NCBI GenBank assembly: GCA_910586995.1
Contig: CAJUKZ010000018.1
Location: forward strand, 1-19,765
DNA length: 19,765 bases
Source of the DNA: an uncultured Muribaculaceae bacterium
GTDB lineage: Bacteria > Bacteroidota > Bacteroidia > Bacteroidales > Muribaculaceae
Reading direction: 5' to 3'
Shown here: in pieces, positions 1-7,914 of the stretch
Layout: each line of letters starts with the position of its first letter
Position numbering within the stretch: the stretch's first letter is position 1
The notes under the pieces: generated by a model
The model's database searches: none
The model's input: the letters and a program-made list of their open reading frames with translations, nothing else
What the model was told of the DNA's origin: nothing
Position numbers and translations under genes: made by a program

Positions 1-37
1 GCCCCGTCAGACAACAACGTCCGACGGGGCTTTTTTT
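1..37 (+). terminator. Intrinsic terminator of an upstream gene
   Basis: Arms at 1-12 and 19-30 pair over 11 of 12 positions (one A-C mismatch at 9/22) around an AACAAC loop, and seven T residues follow at 31-37. The GC-rich stem with a T tract is a textbook rho-independent terminator. The gene it ends lies to the left of the window, so the gene starting at 214 begins a new transcription unit. Confidence 0.9.
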
Positions 38-154
38 ATATATGCCCACTCCGCGTAGACAACACACTTTCCCCGGGCTCATTATATTTTGAGGTGGAAG
101 ATCCATTGTAAAATGAATTTAAACTGTTTTTGAGTTCTTTTAGGTTGCTGATGG

Positions 155-185
155 TTTGAATTTGAGCTAATTATTGCTAATTTTG
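155..185 (+). promoter_or_regulatory. Bacteroides-type promoter of the glycoside hydrolase operon
   Basis: TTTG at 155-158 and TAATTTTG at 178-185 are separated by 19 bp, which matches the Bacteroidetes primary sigma consensus (-33 TTTG, -7 TAnnTTTG). Transcription would start near 191-193, leaving a leader of about 20 nt before the ATG at 214. No Shine-Dalgarno sequence is present, as usual in this phylum. Confidence 0.75.
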
Positions 186-213
186 CGAACCAATCAAATA
201 TCTTACCATAACC

Positions 214-2418
214 ATGAAGCTAAATAGAGGGTTTCTGCTAATTTTAATTAGTTTAATTGCTGCAGGCGCAGCCAGTTCATTATCCGCGAAATCTGTTCTT
301 GTGAAGAATCACAAGGCTAAATCCAGGATAGTATGCAATAAGGATGATAGCTATTCAGTTGAGGCCGCGTTGCTGTTGAACAAAATGCTTGAGGAAATGA
401 CCGGTGACACACTTGAATTGGTGGATCATGCCGGAAAGGGTTCAGGCTATGTATTTATCGGTGAGAGAACGGATAAGGCACGCCACGATGGATTCGAGAT
501 CATAGTGGCCGATGGCAATGTCCATATAAAGACAGCCGGAGGCAAAGGATCGATATATGGTGTGTCGGAATTGCTTGAGCGTGGTTTGGGTGTGGATTAT
601 CTGTCGTATGGATATTTCATGCTCGATAAGTCGGCTGATGCGGTTCTCGACGACATGCACATTGTCGAGACTCCGGCTTTCCGCTACAGGCAGACGCAGG
701 GTTATCCGCTGTCAGATCCTGATTATTATAATTGGATGCGTCTGGCGCAGCCTTCAGATGTCTTTATTGATGGACTATGGGTGCATACTATGGATCGGAT
801 TCTGCCGGCGAAGAAGTATGGTAAATCGCATCCGGAATATTATTCTTTCATAAATGGAGAGCGTCGTCCGGGCAACCACAGCCAGTGGTGTCTGACTAAT
901 GAGGCTGTATTCGAGGCTGCGTGCAAGGTGCTTGATTCTATATTTGCCGCTAATCCGGATAAGTCGCTTATATCAGTAAGTCAGAATGATGGTAATTTTA
1001 CCAATTGCCATTGTGAGGCATGCGCTGCGCTGGAGGAGTATGAGGGTGCTCCGTCAGGACCGATAATTCATTTTATGAATAAACTGGCCGCAAAATATCC
1101 TGATAAGGAGTTTTCTACGCTTGCATATCTTTTCTCGATGCAAGCACCTAAGCACGTGAAGCCTTTGCCTAATGTGAATATCATGTTGTGCGACATAGAT
1201 TGCAAGCGCGAAGTGCCTCTGACGGATAATGCTTCAGGACGCGATTTCGTCAGGGCTATAAGCGACTGGTCGAAGATAAGCAATAATATTTTCGTATGGG
1301 ACTACGGCATCAATTTCGATAATTACCTTTCGCCGTTCCCTAACTTCCATATAATACAACCCAATATTCAGTTGTTCCGTGATCATCACGCCAATATGGT
1401 TTTCGAGCAGATCGGTGGTCCTGAAGGTTGCGACATGGCAGAATTGCGAGCCTATCTTATGAGCAAACTTATGTGGAATCCTGATCTTGACCTTGATGCT
1501 ACGATAAGGCATTTCCTGGACAAGTATTATGGTGCTGCTGCCGGTGAGATGTATCGTTATCTGCTTCTCCGCCAGGGTGGATTGCTTGCCTCAAACAAGG
1601 ATCTGTGGATATATGACTCTCCGGTGACGCATAAGGATGGAATGCTGAATCCGAATATGCTGAAGGAGTACAACAAGCTTTTCGATGCGGCAGAGAAGGC
1701 CGTGGAAGGTGATTCGGCGCGTCTTGCCCATGTGCAGATGGCGCGTTTGACCGTGATGTATTCCGATCTTGAGATCTCACGTGCTAATGGTGGTGGAGAT
1801 CCCGAAGAATTGAGGGCTAAGGTCGAGAAGTTCAGAGAGCTTACAGGCAAGTATAATGTTCCGTCGCTGAACGAGCGCACGAATTCGCCTTCGGAATATT
1901 GCGATCTTTATCTGTCGCGCTTCTTGCCTGATGAAAATGTTGTAAATAAGGCCAAAGGGGCAAAAGTAACATATACAAAGCCTCCGAAGCAAGGTTATAT
2001 GAAGATTGCCGACAAGGCTTTGACCGACGGTATTTATGGTGGAACTACCTACGTCGAAAGCTGGGTAGGTTGGGAAGGTACGGATGCTGATTTCACCATT
2101 GATCTCGGTTCTGAAACAGAGATCAATGAGGTGACTACCGATTTCCTGCATCAGCTCGGAGCATGGATTCTTGAGCCGAAAGCTGTCACATGGCTTGTGT
2201 CTGACGATAATGAGAATTTCAGGGAAATTGGAAGGCATGAATTCGTTGAAGACCGCGATGTGGCTGTAAAGTTCAATACGGTAAAGACCGACCTTGCGTC
2301 GCCGGTGAAAGCGCGTTACCTGCGTGTAAAGGTGGATGGTATAGGATTATGTCCCGACTGGCATTACGGTGTAGGGCATCCGGCTTGGTTCTTCATTGAT
2401 GAAGTGACTGTAAAATAA
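214..2418 (+). CDS. Secreted DUF4838 protein with C-terminal discoidin-like domain
   Basis: This 734-residue exported protein is the first gene of a four-gene glycosidase operon. A type I signal peptide covers about residues 1-25 (ending SLSAKS). Residues about 30-130 resemble the small alpha/beta domain found before the catalytic barrel in GH20 and GH67 enzymes. Residues about 165-450 carry DUF4838 hallmarks: the VSQNDGNF segment followed by the cysteine-rich CHCEAC stretch, and the FVWDYGINFDNY motif. The last 140 or so residues, with the FTIDLGSETEINEV segment and an ending typical of beta-sandwich modules, look like an F5/8 type C (CBM32-like) carbohydrate-binding domain. DUF4838 proteins are widespread in Bacteroidetes carbohydrate loci; I know of no settled activity, so glycoside hydrolase is inferred from fold and company. 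The ATG at 214 lies about 20 nt behind the predicted transcription start. Domain call fairly secure, function unknown. Confidence 0.85.
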   Translation: MKLNRGFLLILISLIAAGAASSLSAKSVLVKNHKAKSRIVCNKDDSYSVEAALLLNKMLEEMTGDTLELVDHAGKGSGYVFIGERTDKARHDGFEIIVADGNVHIKTAGGKGSIYGVSELLERGLGVDYLSYGYFMLDKSADAVLDDMHIVETPAFRYRQTQGYPLSDPDYYNWMRLAQPSDVFIDGLWVHTMDRILPAKKYGKSHPEYYSFINGERRPGNHSQWCLTNEAVFEAACKVLDSIFAANPDKSLISVSQNDGNFTNCHCEACAALEEYEGAPSGPIIHFMNKLAAKYPDKEFSTLAYLFSMQAPKHVKPLPNVNIMLCDIDCKREVPLTDNASGRDFVRAISDWSKISNNIFVWDYGINFDNYLSPFPNFHIIQPNIQLFRDHHANMVFEQIGGPEGCDMAELRAYLMSKLMWNPDLDLDATIRHFLDKYYGAAAGEMYRYLLLRQGGLLASNKDLWIYDSPVTHKDGMLNPNMLKEYNKLFDAAEKAVEGDSARLAHVQMARLTVMYSDLEISRANGGGDPEELRAKVEKFRELTGKYNVPSLNERTNSPSEYCDLYLSRFLPDENVVNKAKGAKVTYTKPPKQGYMKIADKALTDGIYGGTTYVESWVGWEGTDADFTIDLGSETEINEVTTDFLHQLGAWILEPKAVTWLVSDDNENFREIGRHEFVEDRDVAVKFNTVKTDLASPVKARYLRVKVDGIGLCPDWHYGVGHPAWFFIDEVTVK

Positions 2419-2447
2419 TTGATTATAAAAGAATATATAAATATAAA

Positions 2448-5400
2448 ATGAAAATCAGGAACACAATATTTTTGTTTTGTGCGGCTGGCAGTATATTGTC
2501 GTTGCCGGCGCAGGAGACATTGCCATATTACCGGGATATAAATGTAATATCAGTAAATAAAGAGCCTGCAAGGGCTGCATTCAAGGTATATCCGACAACA
2601 GCAGAAGCCTTGAAAGGCAATTTCATGAAGATGCCGAACTATATGGATCTGAATGGCGTATGGAAATTCTATTATACCGATTCGGAGAGCACATTGCCGG
2701 CTAATATAACTGATAAGGGCCTTGATACCTCGTTGTGGAGCGACATAACCGTACCGGGCAACTGGGAGGTGCAGGGATTCGGTGTACCGGTGTATACAAA
2801 TACATTCTATGATTTCCAGCCGCGCGATCCTCAGCCTCCGGTATTGCCGGAGAATGTACCGGCAGGGGTATACCGACGCACATTCGACTTGCCGGAAGGA
2901 TGGGAGAATGATAATGTATATCTATATATAGGTGGTGCGAAATCCGGTGTTTACGTTTATGTAAACGGCAAGGAAGTCGGTTACAACGAAGATTCCAAGT
3001 CGCCGGCAGAATATCTCCTTAACAACTATCTTGTCCCCGGAAAGAATGAGATAGCTGTGAAGATGACAAAGTGGTCTACCGGAAGCTATCTTGAATGTCA
3101 GGATTTCTGGCGTCTGAGTGGATTCGAGAGGGATGTATATCTATATGCCACACCTAAGGTGTCCCTGAAAGATTTTGCAGTTGTATCGTCGCTTGACGAT
3201 TCATATCGCAACGGTATTTTTGCTCTTGAAACAAAAATAGGTAACACCGGATCAAAGCCACAGGAAGTGACAGTCGGCTATACTTTGCTCGACAAAGCAG
3301 GCAATACTGTATTGAGTCAGAAAAAAAATGTCTCGGTTGGAAGTGATGCTACAGTATCAGTCAATTTCGACAGAAAGATTGTTCCCGACGTCACAACATG
3401 GACATCGGAATCGCCAGGGCTTTACAAATTGGTGATCAGTCTGGATGATAAATCAGGAAAGGAATTTGAAGCCGTGCCGTTCAACGTCGGATTCCGCCGC
3501 ATAGAGATCAAACCTACCGGTACAAAGGCTGAGACGACAGGTACTCCGTATGTAGCTTTGTATGTGAATGGTCAGCCGTTGAAAATAAAAGGCGTCAATG
3601 TGCATGAGCATAATCCGTATACAGGTCATTATGTGACAGAGGATCTGATCAGGCAGGACTTTGAAATCATGCGCAGAAACAATATCAATGCGGTGCGTCT
3701 CTGTCATTATCCGCAGAGTGACCGGTTCTATGAACTTGCCGATGAGTATGGTATGTATGTATATGACGAGGCCAACATCGAGAGTCATGGCATGGGCTAT
3801 AATCTCAGCAAAGGTGGTACGCTTGGCAATAATCCGGATTGGCTCGATGCGCACAAGGAACGCACAGTGAACATGTACGAGCGAAATAAGAATTATCCGA
3901 GCCTCACGTTCTGGTCGTTGGGTAATGAAGGTGGAAATGGCTATAACTTCTATGAAACCTATCTCTGGCTCAAGGCTGCTGATACTCTGATGTACCGCCC
4001 TGTAAACTACGAGCGTGCCGAGTACGAATGGAACACGGACATGATTGTGCCGCAATATCCGGGTGCGAAATGGTTTGCCGAAAAGGGTAGCAAGGGTACA
4101 GACCGTCCTGTGATGCCGTCCGAATACGCGCATATGATGGGTAACTCCGGTGGTGATTTCGATCTTATTTGGAATGAGATATACCGTTATCCCAACCTTA
4201 CCGGAGGATTCATATGGGACTGGGTGGATCAGGGCCTTGCTGCAAAAGATGAGAACGGCAGACTATACTGGACTTATGGCGGCGATTATGGAAAAGATGC
4301 CCCCAGCGATGGTAACTTCTTGATAAACGGACTTGTCGGTCCGGACCGTACTGAACATCCGCATCTGAAAGAAGTGTCCTACATGCACCAGAATATAGCG
4401 GTCGTACCGGTCGACATCGAACGTGGTGTATTCAAGGTGACTAACAGATTCTACTTCTCGACTCTTGAAAATTACAGACTCGACTATCAGGTAGTGGCAG
4501 GTAAGAAAGTGCTGACTAAAGGTTCTATGTCGCTTGACATAGCTCCACAGGAGAGCAAGGAAATAGTATTGAAGTTGCCTTCGTCATCAGTTCTCGACAA
4601 AGAGGAGACATTTATAAATTTCCAACTGATAAGTCTTAAAGAAGACCGCGGAATCCCGGCAGGTTATACGGTAGCCTATGAGCAGATAGCACTTTCACCG
4701 ATGAAGCCGGCCGCAGCACCTTCGCTCAAAGGTCCGCGTCTGAATGCCGAAGCAGACGGAGATGTTCTTGCAGCCAGGTCCTCAGCCGTTGACTTTGTAT
4801 TTGACAAGTCCAAGGGTGCGGTAACGTCTTATAAGGTGAAGGGACGCCAGTATATACATGATGGTTTCGGACTCCAACCTAATTTCTGGCGAGGAGAGAC
4901 CGATAATGATTACGGCAATGGTGCGCCTAAGCGTCAGATGGTATGGAAAGAAGCTACTGCTGATCTGAAAGTTGGTGAAGCTACTGTAAAGATGGATGGT
5001 GATGCGGTGCTTATGACAGTCGGATACGATCTTCCTACTGGAAATAGCTGCACTGTGGACTACAGGATTTATCCGTCGGGAGTGGTGCATGTGACGATGG
5101 ACTATAATCCGTTGGCAGAGGATTCAAAAGTTGGAGAAATACCCCGCGTTGGAATTCGTTGGAGAATGCCTGCCTCAATGGACCGTGTTGAATATTATGG
5201 ACGCGGACCTGTAGAGAATTATACAGACAGAAGATCTGGAGCCAAGATTGGCGTCTACAATACCACTGCCGGAGATATGTATCACGCATATGTTCGTCCT
5301 CAGGAGAATGGACATCGCACAGACACGCGCCGCCTTTCTCTGATGGATAAGAGCGGACATGGTCTGACGGTTCTTGCCGACAGTGTCTTTGAATTCAATG

Positions 5401-5696
5401 CACTGAGAAATTCCGTGGAAGATTTTGACTCGGAGGAAGCACGCAACCATCCGTACCAATGGAGTAACCGCAGTGCTGCTGAGATCAAGGACCGCAAAGA
5501 TGATGAGGCATATATGGTGCTACGCAGGCAGCATCACATCAATGACATTGTCCCGCGTGATTTTGTGGAGGTGAATATAGATGCGGCACACCAGGGAGTC
5601 GGAGGATATGACTCCTGGGGCGCATGGCCCGAGGAGAAGGACATACTCCGTCCATGGAAAAAATATTCGACAGGATTTACAATCGTACCAAGATAA
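2448..5696 (+). CDS. Secreted GH2 beta-galactosidase (LacZ-like)
   Basis: A 1082-residue enzyme with full LacZ-type architecture, close in length to E. coli LacZ (1023). The signal peptide ends at about residue 21 (LSLPAQ). Next come the jelly-roll sugar-binding domain (about 60-230, with VPGNWEVQGFGVPVYTN), an Ig-like domain (about 235-350), a TIM barrel (about 352-650), a second Ig-like domain and the Bgal small-chain domain (about 785-1075). The acid/base is predicted as Glu494 in SLGNEGGNG and the nucleophile as Glu559 in PSEYAHMMGNSGG; GVNVHEHNPYTGH is the usual barrel-strand motif. It should release terminal beta-linked galactose in the periplasm or outside the cell. The ATG sits 29 bp after the previous stop in an A/T-rich gap, and the stop directly abuts the next ATG. 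Beta-galactosidase is the best call; GH2 members of other specificity with LacZ architecture cannot be excluded. Confidence 0.92.
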   Translation: MKIRNTIFLFCAAGSILSLPAQETLPYYRDINVISVNKEPARAAFKVYPTTAEALKGNFMKMPNYMDLNGVWKFYYTDSESTLPANITDKGLDTSLWSDITVPGNWEVQGFGVPVYTNTFYDFQPRDPQPPVLPENVPAGVYRRTFDLPEGWENDNVYLYIGGAKSGVYVYVNGKEVGYNEDSKSPAEYLLNNYLVPGKNEIAVKMTKWSTGSYLECQDFWRLSGFERDVYLYATPKVSLKDFAVVSSLDDSYRNGIFALETKIGNTGSKPQEVTVGYTLLDKAGNTVLSQKKNVSVGSDATVSVNFDRKIVPDVTTWTSESPGLYKLVISLDDKSGKEFEAVPFNVGFRRIEIKPTGTKAETTGTPYVALYVNGQPLKIKGVNVHEHNPYTGHYVTEDLIRQDFEIMRRNNINAVRLCHYPQSDRFYELADEYGMYVYDEANIESHGMGYNLSKGGTLGNNPDWLDAHKERTVNMYERNKNYPSLTFWSLGNEGGNGYNFYETYLWLKAADTLMYRPVNYERAEYEWNTDMIVPQYPGAKWFAEKGSKGTDRPVMPSEYAHMMGNSGGDFDLIWNEIYRYPNLTGGFIWDWVDQGLAAKDENGRLYWTYGGDYGKDAPSDGNFLINGLVGPDRTEHPHLKEVSYMHQNIAVVPVDIERGVFKVTNRFYFSTLENYRLDYQVVAGKKVLTKGSMSLDIAPQESKEIVLKLPSSSVLDKEETFINFQLISLKEDRGIPAGYTVAYEQIALSPMKPAAAPSLKGPRLNAEADGDVLAARSSAVDFVFDKSKGAVTSYKVKGRQYIHDGFGLQPNFWRGETDNDYGNGAPKRQMVWKEATADLKVGEATVKMDGDAVLMTVGYDLPTGNSCTVDYRIYPSGVVHVTMDYNPLAEDSKVGEIPRVGIRWRMPASMDRVEYYGRGPVENYTDRRSGAKIGVYNTTAGDMYHAYVRPQENGHRTDTRRLSLMDKSGHGLTVLADSVFEFNALRNSVEDFDSEEARNHPYQWSNRSAAEIKDRKDDEAYMVLRRQHHINDIVPRDFVEVNIDAAHQGVGGYDSWGAWPEEKDILRPWKKYSTGFTIVPR

Positions 5697-7892
5697 ATGA
5701 TGAAATCTAAAATATATGCATTTATTGCAGGACTGACTGTTGCAGGCGCTTTAGGCGCTTACAACAGTAGCAATACAGAAGATAACAAAGAGTCTGAAAA
5801 TCTGATTGAATTCGTCAACCCTCTTGTTGGCTCAGGCGACCACGGTCATGTATTTGTAGGAGCTAACGTGCCTTTCGGGTTCGTGCAGCTTGGTCCGTCT
5901 CAGCATGTCAGAGGCTGGGACTGGTGCTCGGGCTACCACTATTCTGATTCGGTGATCGTAGGGTTCAGCCATACCCACCTTAGTGGAACAGGCATAGGAG
6001 AGCTTGGCGATGTGACTTTCTTACCTACATTGAATCCCGCAGTGACCGAATCGCTGTTCTCACACGAAAATGAGACTGTGCGTCCGGGATACTACAAAGT
6101 AGTATTCTCAGACACCGGTATTTCAGCCGAACTTACAGCTACAGAGCGTACCGGTATGCACCGCTATACATTTCCTGCATCAGCCGACACAGCCTACGTG
6201 CGCTTGGATCTTGCCTACGGAATAGGTTGGGATAAGGCTACGGATACCAAGATCTATGTAGATAGTGATTCTACTGTCACAGGGTCCCGGTTCTCAACAG
6301 GTTGGGCCAAGGATCAGAAAATATATTTCGCCGCGAACTTCTCCCGCCCCTTTGCAAGTTGCGCGCTCGAGGGCGACAGTATTGCGATCTTCGGTTTCAC
6401 AGAGCCATCGGAACCCGTGGAATTGAAGGTAGGATTATCGGCGACTTCAGTAAAGAATGCTTTGAACAATCTGAATGTCGAAAACCCGGGTTGGGGCTTC
6501 GATGAGGTTGTTCGTAAGGCTGCCGGAAAATGGAACAAGGCGCTTGCCACAGTACAGGTGAAAGGCAGCAGTGATGAAGATAAAAAGCTATTCTATACGG
6601 CGCTGTACCATACAATGTTTGCGCCATCGGTCTTCAGTGATGTGAGTGGCGATTACTATGGGGCTGACGGTGAGATCCATAGTTCAGGCGACGGTGTCAT
6701 ATACACGACGTTCTCGCTTTGGGACACATATCGTGCGGCGCATCCTATGTATACTCTGCTTTTTCCTGAGATGCAATCCGATCTGGCGCGTACATTCATA
6801 AAAATATATGAGGAGCAGGGTGTGTTGCCGGTGTGGCATCTTGTAGGTAACGAGACATGGTGCATGCAGGGCAATCCCGGAGTTGTCGTGCTTACGGATC
6901 TTGCTCTCAAGGGCTTTGACATGGATCTGGAGAAAGCTTTTGAGGCAGCCAAGAACTCAGCGCTGGCCGATAACCGTTCTCTTGATCTTCTTAAAAAGTA
7001 CGGTTATGTTCCCTTTGATCTCGATCCGGCTCACGAGACTGTAGCCAAGGGCCTTGAATATGCGTTGGCTGATGCAGGAGTAGCCAAACTTGCCGATAAG
7101 CTTGGCAAAACCGAAGATGCGGAATATTTCGGTAATCGAAGCCGCAGTTATAGGAAGTACTACGACCCATCCACCAAGTTCATGAGAGGTCTGTCGAGCG
7201 ATGGCCATTTCAGTGAACCTTTTGATCCTTTCCATTCCGAGCCTGCCAAGGGAGACTATTGCGAGGGCAATGCCTGGCAATACCTGTGGCTTGTTCCTCA
7301 CGACGTACATGGACTTGTGGATCTTATGGGTGGAGAGGATCAGTTTATAGAAAAGCTGGACTCTCTCTTTGTGGTTGAGGGCGACTTTGGCGATAAAGTT
7401 GCGCCGGATCTGACTGGACTTATCGGACAATATGTGCACGGTAATGAACCATCCCACCACATAATATATATGTATAACTATGTGGGGCAACCTTGGAAAA
7501 CCGCCAGATGGTCGCGCGACGTGATGCACAGATTCTATAAAAACGAACCTGCCGGTCTGTTCGGCAACGAGGATGTAGGCCAGATGTCGGCATGGCTTGT
7601 TATGGCTGCTATGGGCATGTATCAGGTAGAGCCGGAAGGAGGAAAATACATTTTTGGCTCTCCGCTGTTCGAAGAAGTGACCATCAGTCCCGAAGGGGGT
7701 AAACCGTTTACCATAAAGGCTATCGGTAATTCTCCTGAGAACATATACATACAGTCGGCTACTCTCAATGGCAAACCTTATGAGAAAAGCTATATAATGT
7801 TTGACGATATAGCCAGTGGCGGCGAACTTATATTCCAGATGGGGGACACTCCATCGGATACATTCGGAGTCGCTGCAGAAAGTCGTCCGTAA
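5697..7892 (+). CDS. Exported GH92 alpha-mannosidase
   Basis: A 731-residue GH92 enzyme of normal family length; GH92 members are calcium-dependent exo-alpha-mannosidases acting on N-glycans and mannans. Recognised motifs run FVNPLVGSGDHGHVFVGAN, VPFGFVQLGPSQ, GWDWCSGYHY and GFSHTHLSGTG in the N-terminal beta-sandwich domain, then CEGNAWQYLW (Glu523, probable general acid), HGNEPSHH (Glu585) and GNEDVGQMSAW (Asp627, in the catalytic base region) in the alpha-barrel. HGNEPSHH is of the kind seen in alpha-1,2-active members, but linkage is not proved. The start is ATGATG directly after the upstream stop, with zero spacing, so translational coupling is likely. The N-terminus is odd: a hydrophobic segment reads AGALGAY followed by a polar Asn/Ser/Glu linker, as in a lipoprotein whose cysteine has become tyrosine. 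Family very secure; localisation uncertain. Confidence 0.94.
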   Translation: MMKSKIYAFIAGLTVAGALGAYNSSNTEDNKESENLIEFVNPLVGSGDHGHVFVGANVPFGFVQLGPSQHVRGWDWCSGYHYSDSVIVGFSHTHLSGTGIGELGDVTFLPTLNPAVTESLFSHENETVRPGYYKVVFSDTGISAELTATERTGMHRYTFPASADTAYVRLDLAYGIGWDKATDTKIYVDSDSTVTGSRFSTGWAKDQKIYFAANFSRPFASCALEGDSIAIFGFTEPSEPVELKVGLSATSVKNALNNLNVENPGWGFDEVVRKAAGKWNKALATVQVKGSSDEDKKLFYTALYHTMFAPSVFSDVSGDYYGADGEIHSSGDGVIYTTFSLWDTYRAAHPMYTLLFPEMQSDLARTFIKIYEEQGVLPVWHLVGNETWCMQGNPGVVVLTDLALKGFDMDLEKAFEAAKNSALADNRSLDLLKKYGYVPFDLDPAHETVAKGLEYALADAGVAKLADKLGKTEDAEYFGNRSRSYRKYYDPSTKFMRGLSSDGHFSEPFDPFHSEPAKGDYCEGNAWQYLWLVPHDVHGLVDLMGGEDQFIEKLDSLFVVEGDFGDKVAPDLTGLIGQYVHGNEPSHHIIYMYNYVGQPWKTARWSRDVMHRFYKNEPAGLFGNEDVGQMSAWLVMAAMGMYQVEPEGGKYIFGSPLFEEVTISPEGGKPFTIKAIGNSPENIYIQSATLNGKPYEKSYIMFDDIASGGELIFQMGDTPSDTFGVAAESRP

Positions 7893-7914
7893 GCAATCTG
7901 TAAAATCCAAATAA

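Noticed and set aside
3453..4133. A 226-codon minus-strand open frame inside the GH2 gene
   Set aside because: It is fully antisense to the catalytic barrel of the GH2 enzyme, with no recognisable motif or start context.
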